Source: RHKX01 sp035759925 (lineage in GTDB: Bacteria > Actinomycetota > Thermoleophilia > Solirubrobacterales > 70-9). Taken from it: DNA of 64,000 nucleotides. Location: contig DASTTY010000078.1 in the NCBI GenBank assembly GCA_035759925.1, positions 1-64,000 of the forward strand, read 5' to 3'. The position numbers and the translations under genes are program-made. The notes beneath the pieces were generated by a model. That model did no database searches, was not told the origin of the DNA, and saw only the letters and a program-made list of their open reading frames with translations. Below are positions 49,648 through 58,268 of this stretch, piece after piece (within the stretch, counting starts at the first letter, position 1; every line of letters starts with the position of its first letter).

Positions 49648-50227
49648 CGCTCGCCCCCGCTGCCTGGAGCTCTTCCTCGAGCTGCTTGATCGCGCGGTGG
49701 ATCAGCACCTTCGTCGCGCCGTCGCTGCGGCCGAGTGCACGGGCGATCTCGCGGTTCGACATGCCCAGCGAGAAGCGCATGATCAGCGCCTCGCGGCGAT
49801 CGTCGGGGAGCCGGTCGAGCCCGGACATGATCTCGCGCATCCGCTCCCGGCCCTCGACGATGCGCTCGGTCCCGTGCGGGTGCTCGACCGGCTCGACGTT
49901 GTCGAGCGCCGCGGTCGGCCGCCGCGAGCGGTCGCGGTGATAGTTGGCGGCGAGGTTGTGGGCGATCCTGATCAGCCAGGGCCGCAGCGGCCGGCCGTCG
50001 GACTCGCGCCGCGCCCGCTCGAAGTGGCGATAGGCCTGAAGGAACGTCTGCTCGGTCAGATCCTCGGCGTCGTGGTGGTTGCCAATCCGGTAGTAGCAGT
50101 AGGAATAGACGTCCCGCAGGTGCTCGCGGTAGAGCGCCTCGAAGGCACGATCGAGGTCCCGCTTGCCGGCCGGGGCGCCGTTGCCGCTCGCGGTCGCGGC
50201 CGGGTCGGTGCTGGAGCTCTCCGCCAC
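49640..50227 (-). CDS. ECF-type RNA polymerase sigma factor
   Basis: This 195-residue protein has sigma region 2 (DVYSYCYYRIGNHHDAEDLTEQTF) and region 4 with the helix-turn-helix (MSNREIARALGRSDGATKVLIHRAI). It lacks regions 1 and 3, as ECF sigmas do. It probably responds to an envelope signal through the overlapping membrane protein. The GTG start is six bases after TAGGCT. Confidence 0.93.
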   Translation of the reverse strand: MAESSSTDPAATASGNGAPAGKRDLDRAFEALYREHLRDVYSYCYYRIGNHHDAEDLTEQTFLQAYRHFERARRESDGRPLRPWLIRIAHNLAANYHRDRSRRPTAALDNVEPVEHPHGTERIVEGRERMREIMSGLDRLPDDRREALIMRFSLGMSNREIARALGRSDGATKVLIHRAIKQLEEELQAAGASDE

Positions 50228-50233
50228 CCGGCA

Positions 50234-50239
50234 AGCCTA
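50234..50239 (-). promoter_or_regulatory. Candidate -10 (TAGGCT) for leaderless ECF sigma gene
   Basis: TAGGCT ends six bases before the GTG at 50227. Confidence 0.45.
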
Positions 50240-50263
50240 GTTGGTGCCGTCCGGCGGGCCCGC

Positions 50264-52030
50264 TCATGCCGCGGTCCTCGCCCGCTCGGCCCGGCGCAGG
50301 CCCTCGACCCACTCGATCGCCGTCAGCTCGCCGTCGATCAGCGCCGTCAGTCCGCTCAGGCCGCCCGCCTCGACACCGGCGCCCTCGACGGCCGCCGCGA
50401 TCAGCGGCACCGAGTCGAGCGCCTCCGACGCCTGGCCGATCCGATCGGGGATCTGCTCGGACGGGACGCCGCTGCCGAGCAGCTCGCCGGCGCGGCGGTT
50501 GCGACTTCCCGGCGCGAGGATCGTCGCGGTCAGGTCGCCGATCCCGGCGAGACCCGCGAACGTCTCCGGCGATCCGCCGCGCAGGGTCGCGTAGGCGATG
50601 CACTCGCGCCAGATCTCGGCCGCGGCGATGCCGGCAGCGTTGAGGCCGTGCGGCGCGGCCGCGGCGGCGGCGAGCGAGGCGGCGTTCTTCGCGGCGCCGG
50701 CCATCTCGACGCCGATGACGTCGGCGGTCCGCTCGCAGATCAGCCCGGCGCGGTCGAAGACGTCGCCGAGCTGGGCGCGGAGGTCCTCGTCGCGGCTCGC
50801 GAGCGCCAGCGCCGCGGTCCCCGACGCCGCTTCCTTGGCGTGGGCGGGGCCGCCGAGCGCGGCGACGGCGCGCGAGCGGATCCGCTCGTCCACGTACTCA
50901 CTCGGCAGCGTCCCAAGCGGCGGGACGAGGCCCTTGCTGAGCAGCAGCACCGCGGTCCGCGACCCGATCCGGTCCGAGAGCGCGCCGACGGCTGCGGGAA
51001 CCGACGCCGAGGGGACCGCCAGGCAGACCAGGTCCAGGCCCGCGACCTCGATGTCGGCGGCCCGCTTGACCGTGATCGAGTCGGCCAGCGTGATCCCGGG
51101 CAGGTACGAGTTCTCGCGATCGGCGGCGAGCCGCGCGGCCTGCTCGGCGGTCCGGCAACCGAGCTGGACCTCGACCCCGCCGCGGGCGAGCAGCACCGCG
51201 ACCGCAGTCCCCCAGCTCCCGGCACCGATCACAGCCGCCTTCCGCATCGGCGGCAGGCCGCCCAGCCATTCCCACTGCAGCTCGATGTTCGGCCAGATCC
51301 GCGCCGTCACGGTCGCCGCCAGCGACGGCGAGGGGTTCTCGGTCTGCGGGAACGTCATCGGCCGGCCGGCCCGGAGCCGGACCTTGCGGGGACGGATCTT
51401 CCAGCCGTCGCGGACGTGCTCGGAGCCGTGGACGGCAACCGGGAGGACCGCCGCACCCGACTCGAGCGCGAGCCGGCCGACGCCGCGGTGCGGCGCCGCC
51501 AGCGAGCCGCGGCGGATCCGCGTCCCCTCCGGGAAGATGCAGAGCGCCCCGCCGCGCTCGAGGATCCGCCGCGAGGTCTCGAGCGTCTCGGCGTCGGCCT
51601 CGCCGCGGCGAACCGGATAGGCGCCGAGCCGGCTCAGGATCCAGCCCTGCCAGGCCGGCTCGAAGAGCTCGACCTTGGCGACGTAGTGCATCGGTCGCCG
51701 CCACGGCAGCGTCGTCCCGAGCACGAAGGGGTCGAGGAAGCTGCGGTGGTTGGAGGCGACGATCAGGCCGCCCTCGACCCGGGCGTGCTCGCGCCCGAGT
51801 CGCTCGAGCCGGAACCAGATCAGGAAGGCCGGCACGAAGATCGCACGCAGGACCAGATAGAGCGGCCAGTTGACGCCCTTCGTCCGGGTGTACTCGTGGT
51901 AGCGGCTGATCCGGTCGGCGCCGATCCGCTCCGACGCGCCGGTCTTCGGCGCCTTCCGGGGCTGCTCGCGTGAGCCCTCCCCGGCCCCCTCGTTTGGGTC
52001 TCCCTTGTCGGCCACCGCGAAGCGGTACAC
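50264..52030 (-). CDS. plsC-gpsA: Fused acylglycerophosphate acyltransferase and glycerol-3-phosphate dehydrogenase
   Basis: This 588-residue protein joins two enzymes of phosphatidic acid synthesis. Residues about 85-245 are a PlsC acyltransferase with NHRSFLD (His95, Asp100) and FPEGTR (166-171). From residue 262 a complete GpsA follows, with the NAD loop GAGSWGTAVAVLLA, GPAHAKEA, and the helical C-domain with AGAAKN. The frame is continuous and no ribosome site lies before the internal ATG at 51247, so a true fusion is likely. It makes sn-glycerol-3-phosphate and also the later acylation step. The GTG at 52030 was chosen; GTG 52015 is an alternative. Confidence 0.9.
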   Translation of the reverse strand: MYRFAVADKGDPNEGAGEGSREQPRKAPKTGASERIGADRISRYHEYTRTKGVNWPLYLVLRAIFVPAFLIWFRLERLGREHARVEGGLIVASNHRSFLDPFVLGTTLPWRRPMHYVAKVELFEPAWQGWILSRLGAYPVRRGEADAETLETSRRILERGGALCIFPEGTRIRRGSLAAPHRGVGRLALESGAAVLPVAVHGSEHVRDGWKIRPRKVRLRAGRPMTFPQTENPSPSLAATVTARIWPNIELQWEWLGGLPPMRKAAVIGAGSWGTAVAVLLARGGVEVQLGCRTAEQAARLAADRENSYLPGITLADSITVKRAADIEVAGLDLVCLAVPSASVPAAVGALSDRIGSRTAVLLLSKGLVPPLGTLPSEYVDERIRSRAVAALGGPAHAKEAASGTAALALASRDEDLRAQLGDVFDRAGLICERTADVIGVEMAGAAKNAASLAAAAAAPHGLNAAGIAAAEIWRECIAYATLRGGSPETFAGLAGIGDLTATILAPGSRNRRAGELLGSGVPSEQIPDRIGQASEALDSVPLIAAAVEGAGVEAGGLSGLTALIDGELTAIEWVEGLRRAERARTAA

Positions 52031-52104
52031 GCCGCGCTGCGCCCAGTTACAGCCTCGCCGGCGTCCGCGCAGCGCCTCCGCCGCGCCTATCCTGAGACCG
52101 GCCC

Positions 52105-52177
52105 GCCGGAGTAGCTCAGCTGGCAGAGCGCGTGATTTGTAATCACGAGGCCACGGGTTCGATCCCCGTCTCCGGCT
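52105..52177 (+). tRNA. tRNA-Thr (TGT anticodon)
   Basis: The 73-base sequence folds into a normal cloverleaf: acceptor GCCGGAG with CTCCGGC, D-arm AGCTCAGCTGGCAGAGC, anticodon stem CGTGA/TCACG with loop TTTGTAA (anticodon TGT), and T-arm with GGTTCGATCCCC. The 3' CCA is not encoded. It lies between the plsC-gpsA fusion and the USP-like gene. Confidence 0.97.
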
Positions 52178-52189
52178 CTGGCGCTGTTC

Positions 52190-52879
52190 TCAGCGCGAGC
52201 TGACCCGTTGGCCCGGCGGCACCCACGGGACCGCGGCCTGCGACGTCTCGTCGTCGCCGGCGACGTGATGGACCGGGACGTCGACGGTGGCGCGGATCTG
52301 CTCGACGGCGCCGCGCTCGAGCCAGCGGGAGCGCTCGGGGGCGTGGGTGGAGACGATCACCTCGTCGGCACCGAAGACGGCGAGCGCATCGGTCGCGGCC
52401 GCGACCGGGTCCTCGTCGCCGACGACTCCGGTGGCGTTGACGCCGCGACTCCGGAGGGCGACCAGGGAGCGCTCGAGGCGTCGCCCGGCTTCGCCGCGGG
52501 CCCCGTCGATGTCGGAGGCGAGGTGCTGGAGACGTGTCTCCGCCAGCGCCGGGCAGACGAGCAGGATCTCGCTGCGGGAGCGCTTCTCGGCGCGGCCCGC
52601 GACCTCGTCGAGCAGCGCCCGCCGCTCGATCGTCTCGTTGGCGACGACGAGGATGCGGTGAGTGCCGCGACCGGTCGGAGCGCGATCGATGTCGCCGGGG
52701 AGCGAGCCTCGCGCCTCGCGGAGCAGGAGGACGAGACCGATGGCGGCAAGGATGGCGGCGACGATGATGCCGGCGACGACGCTGATCAGCGCGCCGACGA
52801 CGATCGCGACGACGATCGCCAGCCCGATGATCACGGCACCACGGAATACGTCGTTCTCGGAGCGAACCGGGCTGTGCAC
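52190..52879 (-). CDS. Membrane-anchored universal-stress-like protein
   Basis: This 229-residue protein has two hydrophobic segments (about 13-35 and 37-53) followed by a cytoplasmic alpha/beta domain like a UspA fold: RILVVANETI at the first strand, LVCPAL, VVGDEDP and a final ADEVIVSTH...VDVPVHHV. The ATP-loop GxxGS is not clear, so nucleotide binding is uncertain. GGAGGGG lies before the GTG start. Confidence 0.72.
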   Translation of the reverse strand: MHSPVRSENDVFRGAVIIGLAIVVAIVVGALISVVAGIIVAAILAAIGLVLLLREARGSLPGDIDRAPTGRGTHRILVVANETIERRALLDEVAGRAEKRSRSEILLVCPALAETRLQHLASDIDGARGEAGRRLERSLVALRSRGVNATGVVGDEDPVAAATDALAVFGADEVIVSTHAPERSRWLERGAVEQIRATVDVPVHHVAGDDETSQAAVPWVPPGQRVSSR

Positions 52880-53003
52880 GAGACCCCTCCAGTCGTCGAC
52901 TTAGTGGCAATGGAAACTTACCACTCCGAGCAGGCGGCGAGCAGCCTTCCGGCCCTCCGAACGCTGCTTGCTGCAAGGCGCGCGCAGCGCGCCGAGCTGC
53001 TCG

Positions 53004-53690
53004 CTAGTGAAGGACCTCGCGCGAGGCGAGGTGGGTCGAGACCTTCCGCTTGACGCGCTGCAACGCGTTGTCCACCGTCTTCGTGTCGCAGGCGAGGCGC
53101 TCGGCGATCTCCTCGTAGGAGCGACCGTCGAGGTAGCAGGTGAGGACCTCGCTCTCGAGCTCGGACAGCACCGACTTGAGGCACTCGACGAGGCTGCCCA
53201 GCTCCTCGGTCGAGATCACCTTCGTGGCCGGGTCCTCGACGCGCGAGCCCGGGAGGATCTCCTCCAGGGTCGACTCGCCTTCGCCGCCGGCGGTCGGCGA
53301 GGTCGCGAAGCTGATCGACTGGTTCAGCGGCGCATGCTTGTTGCGGCTCGCGGTCTTGACCGCCGTGATCATCTGCCGGGTGATGCAGAGCTCCGCGAAG
53401 TTGCGGAAGCTCGACTCGCGGTCGGTCCGAAAGTCGCGGATCGCCTTGTAGAGGCCGACCAGCCCTTCCTGGATGAGGTCGTCCGACTCCCCGCCGAGCA
53501 GGAAGTACGACGATGCCTTGAGGCGGACGAAACCTCGATAGCGCCTGACGATCCGGTCATAGGCGACGCTGTCACCCCGCTTCGCCTGGGCGACGAGGTA
53601 GGCGTCGTTGAGCTCCCCGGCTGCCTCTCCGCCGCGCGCCTGCTTGGACGACGCGGAGATCCGCGGGAACTCCTGGGTCATTGCTGCCAC
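53004..53690 (-). CDS. SigH/Spo0H-like RNA polymerase sigma factor
   Basis: This 228-residue sigma factor has region 2 (DDLIQEGLVGLYKAIRDFRTDRESSFRNFAE style) and region 4 (LDGRSYEEIAERLACDTKTVDNALQRVKRK) and resembles the SigH group of Bacillus more than classical ECF factors. In firmicutes SigH directs the stationary phase transition. Here the start is GTG with GGAGGAG five bases upstream. A near-consensus promoter and a palindrome lie about 120-180 bases upstream, so its own expression is likely regulated. Confidence 0.9.
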   Translation of the reverse strand: MAAMTQEFPRISASSKQARGGEAAGELNDAYLVAQAKRGDSVAYDRIVRRYRGFVRLKASSYFLLGGESDDLIQEGLVGLYKAIRDFRTDRESSFRNFAELCITRQMITAVKTASRNKHAPLNQSISFATSPTAGGEGESTLEEILPGSRVEDPATKVISTEELGSLVECLKSVLSELESEVLTCYLDGRSYEEIAERLACDTKTVDNALQRVKRKVSTHLASREVLH

Positions 53691-53808
53691 GTGCTCTCCT
53701 CCAACTGGGGTGCCGTGGCGCCTTACCTCCCCAGGCGCCTGAATCTTCAGATGACAAGCGGGGCCTTCGAACCGTGAACCTTTAGTTCAGCCTTACTTGC
53801 TGCCCGCC

Positions 53809-53836
53809 ACTCTAACCGGCAGCGGAGTTCTGTCAA
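53809..53836 (-). promoter_or_regulatory. Near-consensus promoter for the SigH-like gene
   Basis: TTGACA (53831-53836) and TAGAGT (53809-53814) are separated by 16 bases. The predicted leader is about 110 bases and contains GGCGCC arms that can form a stem. Confidence 0.7.
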
Positions 53837-53851
53837 CCCGAACTTGGTGAT

Positions 53852-53873
53852 TTCTGCAATTTCGCTTGCAGAA
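53852..53873. promoter_or_regulatory. Perfect 8-bp palindrome upstream of the SigH-like promoter
   Basis: TTCTGCAA (53852-53859) and TTGCAGAA (53866-53873) flank six bases, 15 bases upstream of the -35. No T-run follows on either strand, so an operator is more likely than a terminator for rlmB. Confidence 0.55.
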
Positions 53874-53924
53874 GCGCTGATCCGTCCGACTGGGGCGCTA
53901 AGACGATGGGGCTCCGCAAACCGC

Positions 53925-54581
53925 TCAGGAATGGGCCTCGGCGACCGCGAACAGGAGCACCGCGGCGGCGGCCGACACGTTCAGCGAGCCGACCCGACCG
54001 ACCGTCGGAATCGCCACCAGCTCGTCGCAGGCGCCGGCGACCCGAGGGCGAAGGCCGGCCTCCTCGCCGCCGAGGACGACCACCACCCTCCCGCTGTAGT
54101 CGAGGGTTCGGAAGCTCGTCGGCGCGTCGCCGTCGGCACCGTAGGCCCATGCGCCGGCCTCCTTCGCGCTCGCCAGCCAGTCGGTCAGGTTGCGGACCCG
54201 CGCCACCGGCAGATGCTCGACGGCGCCGGCCGACGCCTTGCAGGCGGCGGCTGTGACCGCCGCCGCCCGGCGCTCGGGGATGACGACCCCGGCCGCTCCG
54301 GCGGCCTCGGCGCTGCGGCAGACGGCGCCGAGGTTGCGCGGGTCCTGGACCTGATCGAGCGCGACGACGAACGCGTCGTCGGCCGCGAGCAGCGCCGCGG
54401 GGTCCGCGTACGGGTAAGGATCGACCTCGGCGACGATCCCCTGGTGATCGGGTGAGCCCGCCAGCGCAGTCAACTCGTCGGCCGTTGTGTCGTCGCTCGT
54501 CCAGACCCGGTGGACCCGGCGGCGGCCACGCTCGGCCTCGCGGACCGGGTTGCGGCCGTAGATCCGCTCCCGGGCAGCCAT
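53925..54581 (-). CDS. rlmB: 23S rRNA 2'-O-methyltransferase, RlmB/TrmH (SpoU) family
   Basis: This 218-residue SPOUT methyltransferase has a small N-terminal substrate domain (GRNPVREAERG) and the catalytic core: LDQVQDPRNLGAVCRSAEA, VLGGEEAGLRP, and IPTVGRVGSLNVSAAAAVLLF with the knot residues. RlmB methylates G2251 of 23S rRNA; tRNA-modifying members share the same motifs. The ATG at 54581 follows AAGG and lies four bases after cysS. Confidence 0.92.
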   Translation of the reverse strand: MAARERIYGRNPVREAERGRRRVHRVWTSDDTTADELTALAGSPDHQGIVAEVDPYPYADPAALLAADDAFVVALDQVQDPRNLGAVCRSAEAAGAAGVVIPERRAAAVTAAACKASAGAVEHLPVARVRNLTDWLASAKEAGAWAYGADGDAPTSFRTLDYSGRVVVVLGGEEAGLRPRVAGACDELVAIPTVGRVGSLNVSAAAAVLLFAVAEAHS

Positions 54582-54585
54582 CGCC

Positions 54586-55965
54586 TTAGGACCCGCGGCG
54601 GACCAGCTTTGCGCCGGCCGCCGTGTCGCGGACCTCCCAGCCCGCCGCGGCGAGGCGATCGCGGATCTCGTCGGCGCGGTCGAAGTCGCGCTCGGCGCGG
54701 GCCTGCTCGCGCTCGGCGAGCAGGCGCTCGGCCTCGGCGTCGCCTCCCCCCTCCGCCCCGCCGGCCGCCAGGGTCTCGAGGCCGAGCAGGCCGAGCATCT
54801 CGACGGCGGCCGCGCGAGCACCGGCCAGCGGCTCACGGCGGGCATCGGCGAGCAGCCCGAACAGCTCGGCCAGCGCGCGCGGGGTGTTGAAGTCGTCGGC
54901 GAGGGCGTCGAGGAACGCGTCGCGGCGCGCCTCGACCGTCGGGGCCGGCTCCCCGGCGGGATCGTCGCCCTCGCGGAAGAACTCGCGGATCCGCTGGTTG
55001 CGGGCCGCGGCCTCTTCGAGCGCTCCCTCGCCGAAGGCGATCGGCTGGCGGTAGTGGCCGGAGACGAGGAAGCCGACGACCGCCTCGGGGCCGTGGGCCG
55101 CGATCGCCTCGCCGAGCAGGAAGACGTTGCCGACCGACTTCGCCATCTTGTCGGCGTCGCCGCCCTCGCGCCGAGACTCGACCATCCCGTTGTGCATCCA
55201 GATCTTCGCCAGCGGCCGCTCCCGTGCCGCCTCGGTCTGGGCGAGCTCGTTCTCGTGGTGTGGGAAGACGAGGTCGGAGCCGCCGCCATGGATCGCGAAC
55301 TCGAGGCCGAGCAGCTCCTCGGCCATCGCCGAGCACTCGATGTGCCAGCCCGGCCGACCGTCCCCCCACGGGCTCGGCCAGGCGGTGTCCTCGCCGGACT
55401 TGCGGGCCTTCCAGAGCGCGAAGTCGAGCCGGTCCTCCTTGAGCTCGACGCTGCCGGCCTCCTCTCCCTGGTCCATCGCCTCCGGGTCGCGGTTCGAGAG
55501 CTGCCCGTAGGGCGGGAAGCTGCGGACCCGGAAGTAGACGTCGCCGCCCGACTCGTAGGCATGGCCGCCGGCGATCAGGTCCTCGATCAGAGCCACGATC
55601 GGGCCGATCGTCTCGGTCGCCTTCGGCTCGTGGTCGGGCCGGCCGATCCCGAGCGCGTCGGTGTCGGCAACGTAGCCGGCGATCATCCGCTCGGCGTGCT
55701 CGGCCGACGGAATCCCGGCCTCGCGGGCGGCGTCGTAGATCTTGTCGTTGACGTCGGTGAGGTTGATGACCAGCGTCGGCGCATAGCCCTCGTGGGCGAG
55801 GAAGCGCCGGAGCAGCGAGAAGACGACGAACGGACGAGCGTTGCCGATGTGGATCGGGCCGTATGTCGTCGGCCCGCAGGCATAGATCCCGACCTCCCCG
55901 CCCGGACCCGACTCGAGCGTCCGCGGCTCGCCGCTCAGCGTGTCCCTGATCGTGATCTCGCGCAT
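54586..55965 (-). CDS. cysS: Cysteinyl-tRNA synthetase
   Basis: This 459-residue class I synthetase has the HIGH motif in IHIGNARPFV, the zinc-binding cysteine in CGPTTYGP, and a KMSKS variant DADKMAKSVGN. The C-terminal anticodon domain is complete. A mycothiol MshC was considered but the length and the C-terminal domain fit CysS. TAGAGT lies seven bases upstream of the ATG. rlmB follows four bases later, a common pairing. Confidence 0.96.
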   Translation of the reverse strand: MREITIRDTLSGEPRTLESGPGGEVGIYACGPTTYGPIHIGNARPFVVFSLLRRFLAHEGYAPTLVINLTDVNDKIYDAAREAGIPSAEHAERMIAGYVADTDALGIGRPDHEPKATETIGPIVALIEDLIAGGHAYESGGDVYFRVRSFPPYGQLSNRDPEAMDQGEEAGSVELKEDRLDFALWKARKSGEDTAWPSPWGDGRPGWHIECSAMAEELLGLEFAIHGGGSDLVFPHHENELAQTEAARERPLAKIWMHNGMVESRREGGDADKMAKSVGNVFLLGEAIAAHGPEAVVGFLVSGHYRQPIAFGEGALEEAAARNQRIREFFREGDDPAGEPAPTVEARRDAFLDALADDFNTPRALAELFGLLADARREPLAGARAAAVEMLGLLGLETLAAGGAEGGGDAEAERLLAEREQARAERDFDRADEIRDRLAAAGWEVRDTAAGAKLVRRGS

Positions 55966-55972
55966 CGCGACG

Positions 55973-55978
55973 ACTCTA
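55973..55978 (-). promoter_or_regulatory. Candidate -10 (TAGAGT) for leaderless cysS
   Basis: TAGAGT ends seven bases before the cysS ATG at 55965. Confidence 0.5.
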
Positions 55979-56106
55979 TGCTCCGCGCCATCAATAGGCG
56001 GCGCAGCGCATCCGGCAGCCCGCCAGGGCTGCCGTGATCTGAGCGCCGCCGCGGCTCCGCCACCGAGCCGGTGGAAGCGGACGCGAAGCGGAGCATTCCG
56101 CCGGAG

Positions 56107-57789
56107 TTACTCGAGTTCCCGCTTCAGCACCTTGCCGGTCGGGTTCCGCGGCAGCTCCTCGAGGAACACGACCTCCCGCGGCACCTTGTAGCGGGCGAGG
56201 TTCTCCTTGACGTAGTCCTTGACCGCGACCTCGTCGATCTCGGCGCCGGCACTGACGACGACGAACGCCTTCAGCCGCTGGCCGAACTTCTCGTCCTCGA
56301 CGCCGATCACCGCCGCCTCGTCGATCGAGCCGTGGTTGGCGAGCAGATCCTCGACCTCGCGCGGGAAGACGTTCTCACCGCCGGAGACGATCATCTCGTC
56401 GTCGCGGCCGTCGATGAACAGGCGCCCGCCCTCGTCGAAGTGGCCGACGTCTCCGGAGGCGAGCATCCCGTCGACGACGTCCTTGCCGCCGCCGCCGGTG
56501 TAGCCCTCGAACGACATCTCATTGCCGACGAAGATCCGCCCGGAGGCGCCGCGGGGGAGCTCGCTGCCGCCCTCGTCGAGGATCTTCACCTCGGTACCGT
56601 GCGGGACGCGGCCGGCCGTCCCGGGGGCCTTGCGCATGTCGTCGGGCGTCGCGATCGTCGCCCAGCCGACCTCGGTCGAACCGTAGAAGTTGTAGAGGTT
56701 GTCGCCGAAGCTGTCCATCCAGCGCGTCGCCATGTCGCCGGGGAGCGCCGAGCCGCTCGCCGCCGTGATCCGCAGGCTCGGCAGGTCGTAGCGGTCGATC
56801 ACCGACTGGTCGAGGTCGAGGATCCGCTGCAGCATCACCGGCACGACGACGAGCGCGTCGGCGTCGTTGTCGGCGACCATCTTCAGGGTCGCCTCGGGGT
56901 CGAACCGGCGCCGCAGCACGAAGGTCGAGCCGAGCGCCAGGCCGAAGGCGAAGTTGAGGAAACCCCAGGAGTGGAACAGCGGAGCGGCGATCACCGACTT
57001 GCGCTCGGAGCGCAGCGGGATCTTCGAGAGCAGGATCGCGAGCGGCGCCAGCGAGTCCGGCGAGTTGCGCTGGGCGCCCTTCGGCGTCCCGGTCGTGCCG
57101 GACGTGAGGATCACGAACCGGCTCGGCTCGTCGGGTGGATCGAGCGGCGCCTCGGAGTTGTGGGCGATCGCATCCTCGGCGACCTGCCGATCCCCCTCGT
57201 AGCCCTCGTCGACCCAGGAGATGATCCGGGTCAGCTCCGGGTCCTCGCCCTCGGCGCCCTCGAGCAGGTTCTCGAACTCGGAGTCGTAGACGATCGCCTG
57301 AGGGCGCTCGCGCTCGAGCACGTCGAGGAGCTGCGGCCGGGCGAAGTCGGTGTTGAGCAGCAGGACCGAGGCGCCGAGCTTCGCGGAGGCGAAGATCGCA
57401 TCGGCGAAGCCGCGGTGGTTGCGGCACATGATCGCGACCGAGTCGTCGCTGGAGACCCCGGCCCGGATCAGCGCCCGGGCGAGCGCGTTCGAGCGCCGGT
57501 CGAGGTCGCCGAAGCTGAGCTCGCCGAGCTCGTCGATCAGGGCGACGTCGTCGGGCCGACGAGCGGCGCTGGAGACGATCCCCGCCGCCGGCGATGCGCC
57601 CCAGCGGCGCAGCGCCTGACCGACCGAGAGCAGCTCGCCCGGTCCCATCGGCCGGACGATGCCCGCCTCGGTCAGGACCTTGAGGTTGAAGGGCAGGTCG
57701 GCGAGGCTGCCGAGCTGGCCGACCTTGACCCCGCGCACGGCTCCGCCGATCGCCCCCCTGATGCTGTCGATCGCTCCTGCCACGATCAA
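56107..57789 (-). CDS. Acyl-CoA synthetase (FadD-like AMP-binding enzyme)
   Basis: This 560-residue adenylate-forming enzyme has the P-loop VILTSGTTGTPKGA, the core NFYGSTEVG, the acidic GDVGHFDEGG, and the C-terminal RNPTGKVLKREL lysine. It activates fatty or related carboxylic acids to CoA thioesters; chain length is not readable. The TTG start overlaps the ispF stop region as TTGA; GTG at 57783 is an alternative. It follows the ispF gene without a gap. Confidence 0.9.
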   Translation of the reverse strand: MIVAGAIDSIRGAIGGAVRGVKVGQLGSLADLPFNLKVLTEAGIVRPMGPGELLSVGQALRRWGASPAAGIVSSAARRPDDVALIDELGELSFGDLDRRSNALARALIRAGVSSDDSVAIMCRNHRGFADAIFASAKLGASVLLLNTDFARPQLLDVLERERPQAIVYDSEFENLLEGAEGEDPELTRIISWVDEGYEGDRQVAEDAIAHNSEAPLDPPDEPSRFVILTSGTTGTPKGAQRNSPDSLAPLAILLSKIPLRSERKSVIAAPLFHSWGFLNFAFGLALGSTFVLRRRFDPEATLKMVADNDADALVVVPVMLQRILDLDQSVIDRYDLPSLRITAASGSALPGDMATRWMDSFGDNLYNFYGSTEVGWATIATPDDMRKAPGTAGRVPHGTEVKILDEGGSELPRGASGRIFVGNEMSFEGYTGGGGKDVVDGMLASGDVGHFDEGGRLFIDGRDDEMIVSGGENVFPREVEDLLANHGSIDEAAVIGVEDEKFGQRLKAFVVVSAGAEIDEVAVKDYVKENLARYKVPREVVFLEELPRNPTGKVLKRELE

Positions 57790-58268
57790 CTCAGGTTATT
57801 CGCTGGCGCATCCACCGGCTCGTAGGAGGCGACGGCGATCGCCGCGATCCCCTCCTCCCGGCCGATTGCGCCGAGCCCCTCGTTCGTCGTTGCCTTGACC
57901 GACACCGGCGCGCCGACCGCGCTGCCGAGCCGCTCCTCGATCGCCGCGCGGTGCGGGCCGATCGCCGGGCGCTCGCAGATCACCGTGGCGTCGACGTTGA
58001 CGACTCGTCCGTCGAGCGATGCCACGATCGTCCGCAGCAGCTCGATCGAGTCGGCGTCCTTCCAGCGCTCGTCGCTCGGCGGGAAGTGGGTGCCGATGTC
58101 GCCGGCGCCGGCGGCTCCGAGGACCGCGTCGGTGACCGCGTGGGCGAGCACGTCGGCGTCGGAGTGGCCGCTGAGACCGCGCTCGAACTCGATCTCGACC
58201 CCGCCGATGATCAGCGGCCGGCCGGCGACGAGCCGGTGGCTGTCGTAGCCGATGCCGACGCGGCTCAT
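57786..58268 (-). CDS. ispF: 2-C-methyl-D-erythritol 2,4-cyclodiphosphate synthase
   Basis: This 160-residue enzyme of the MEP isoprenoid pathway has the zinc ligands in GYDSHRL (Asp9, His11) and SGHSDADVLAHAV (His43 region), DIGTHFPPSD, and KATTNEGLGAIGREEGIAA. The ATG overlaps the PHP gene stop as ATGA. IspD, which acts earlier in the same pathway, lies less than 1 kb upstream. Confidence 0.97.
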   Translation of the reverse strand: MSRVGIGYDSHRLVAGRPLIIGGVEIEFERGLSGHSDADVLAHAVTDAVLGAAGAGDIGTHFPPSDERWKDADSIELLRTIVASLDGRVVNVDATVICERPAIGPHRAAIEERLGSAVGAPVSVKATTNEGLGAIGREEGIAAIAVASYEPVDAPANNLS

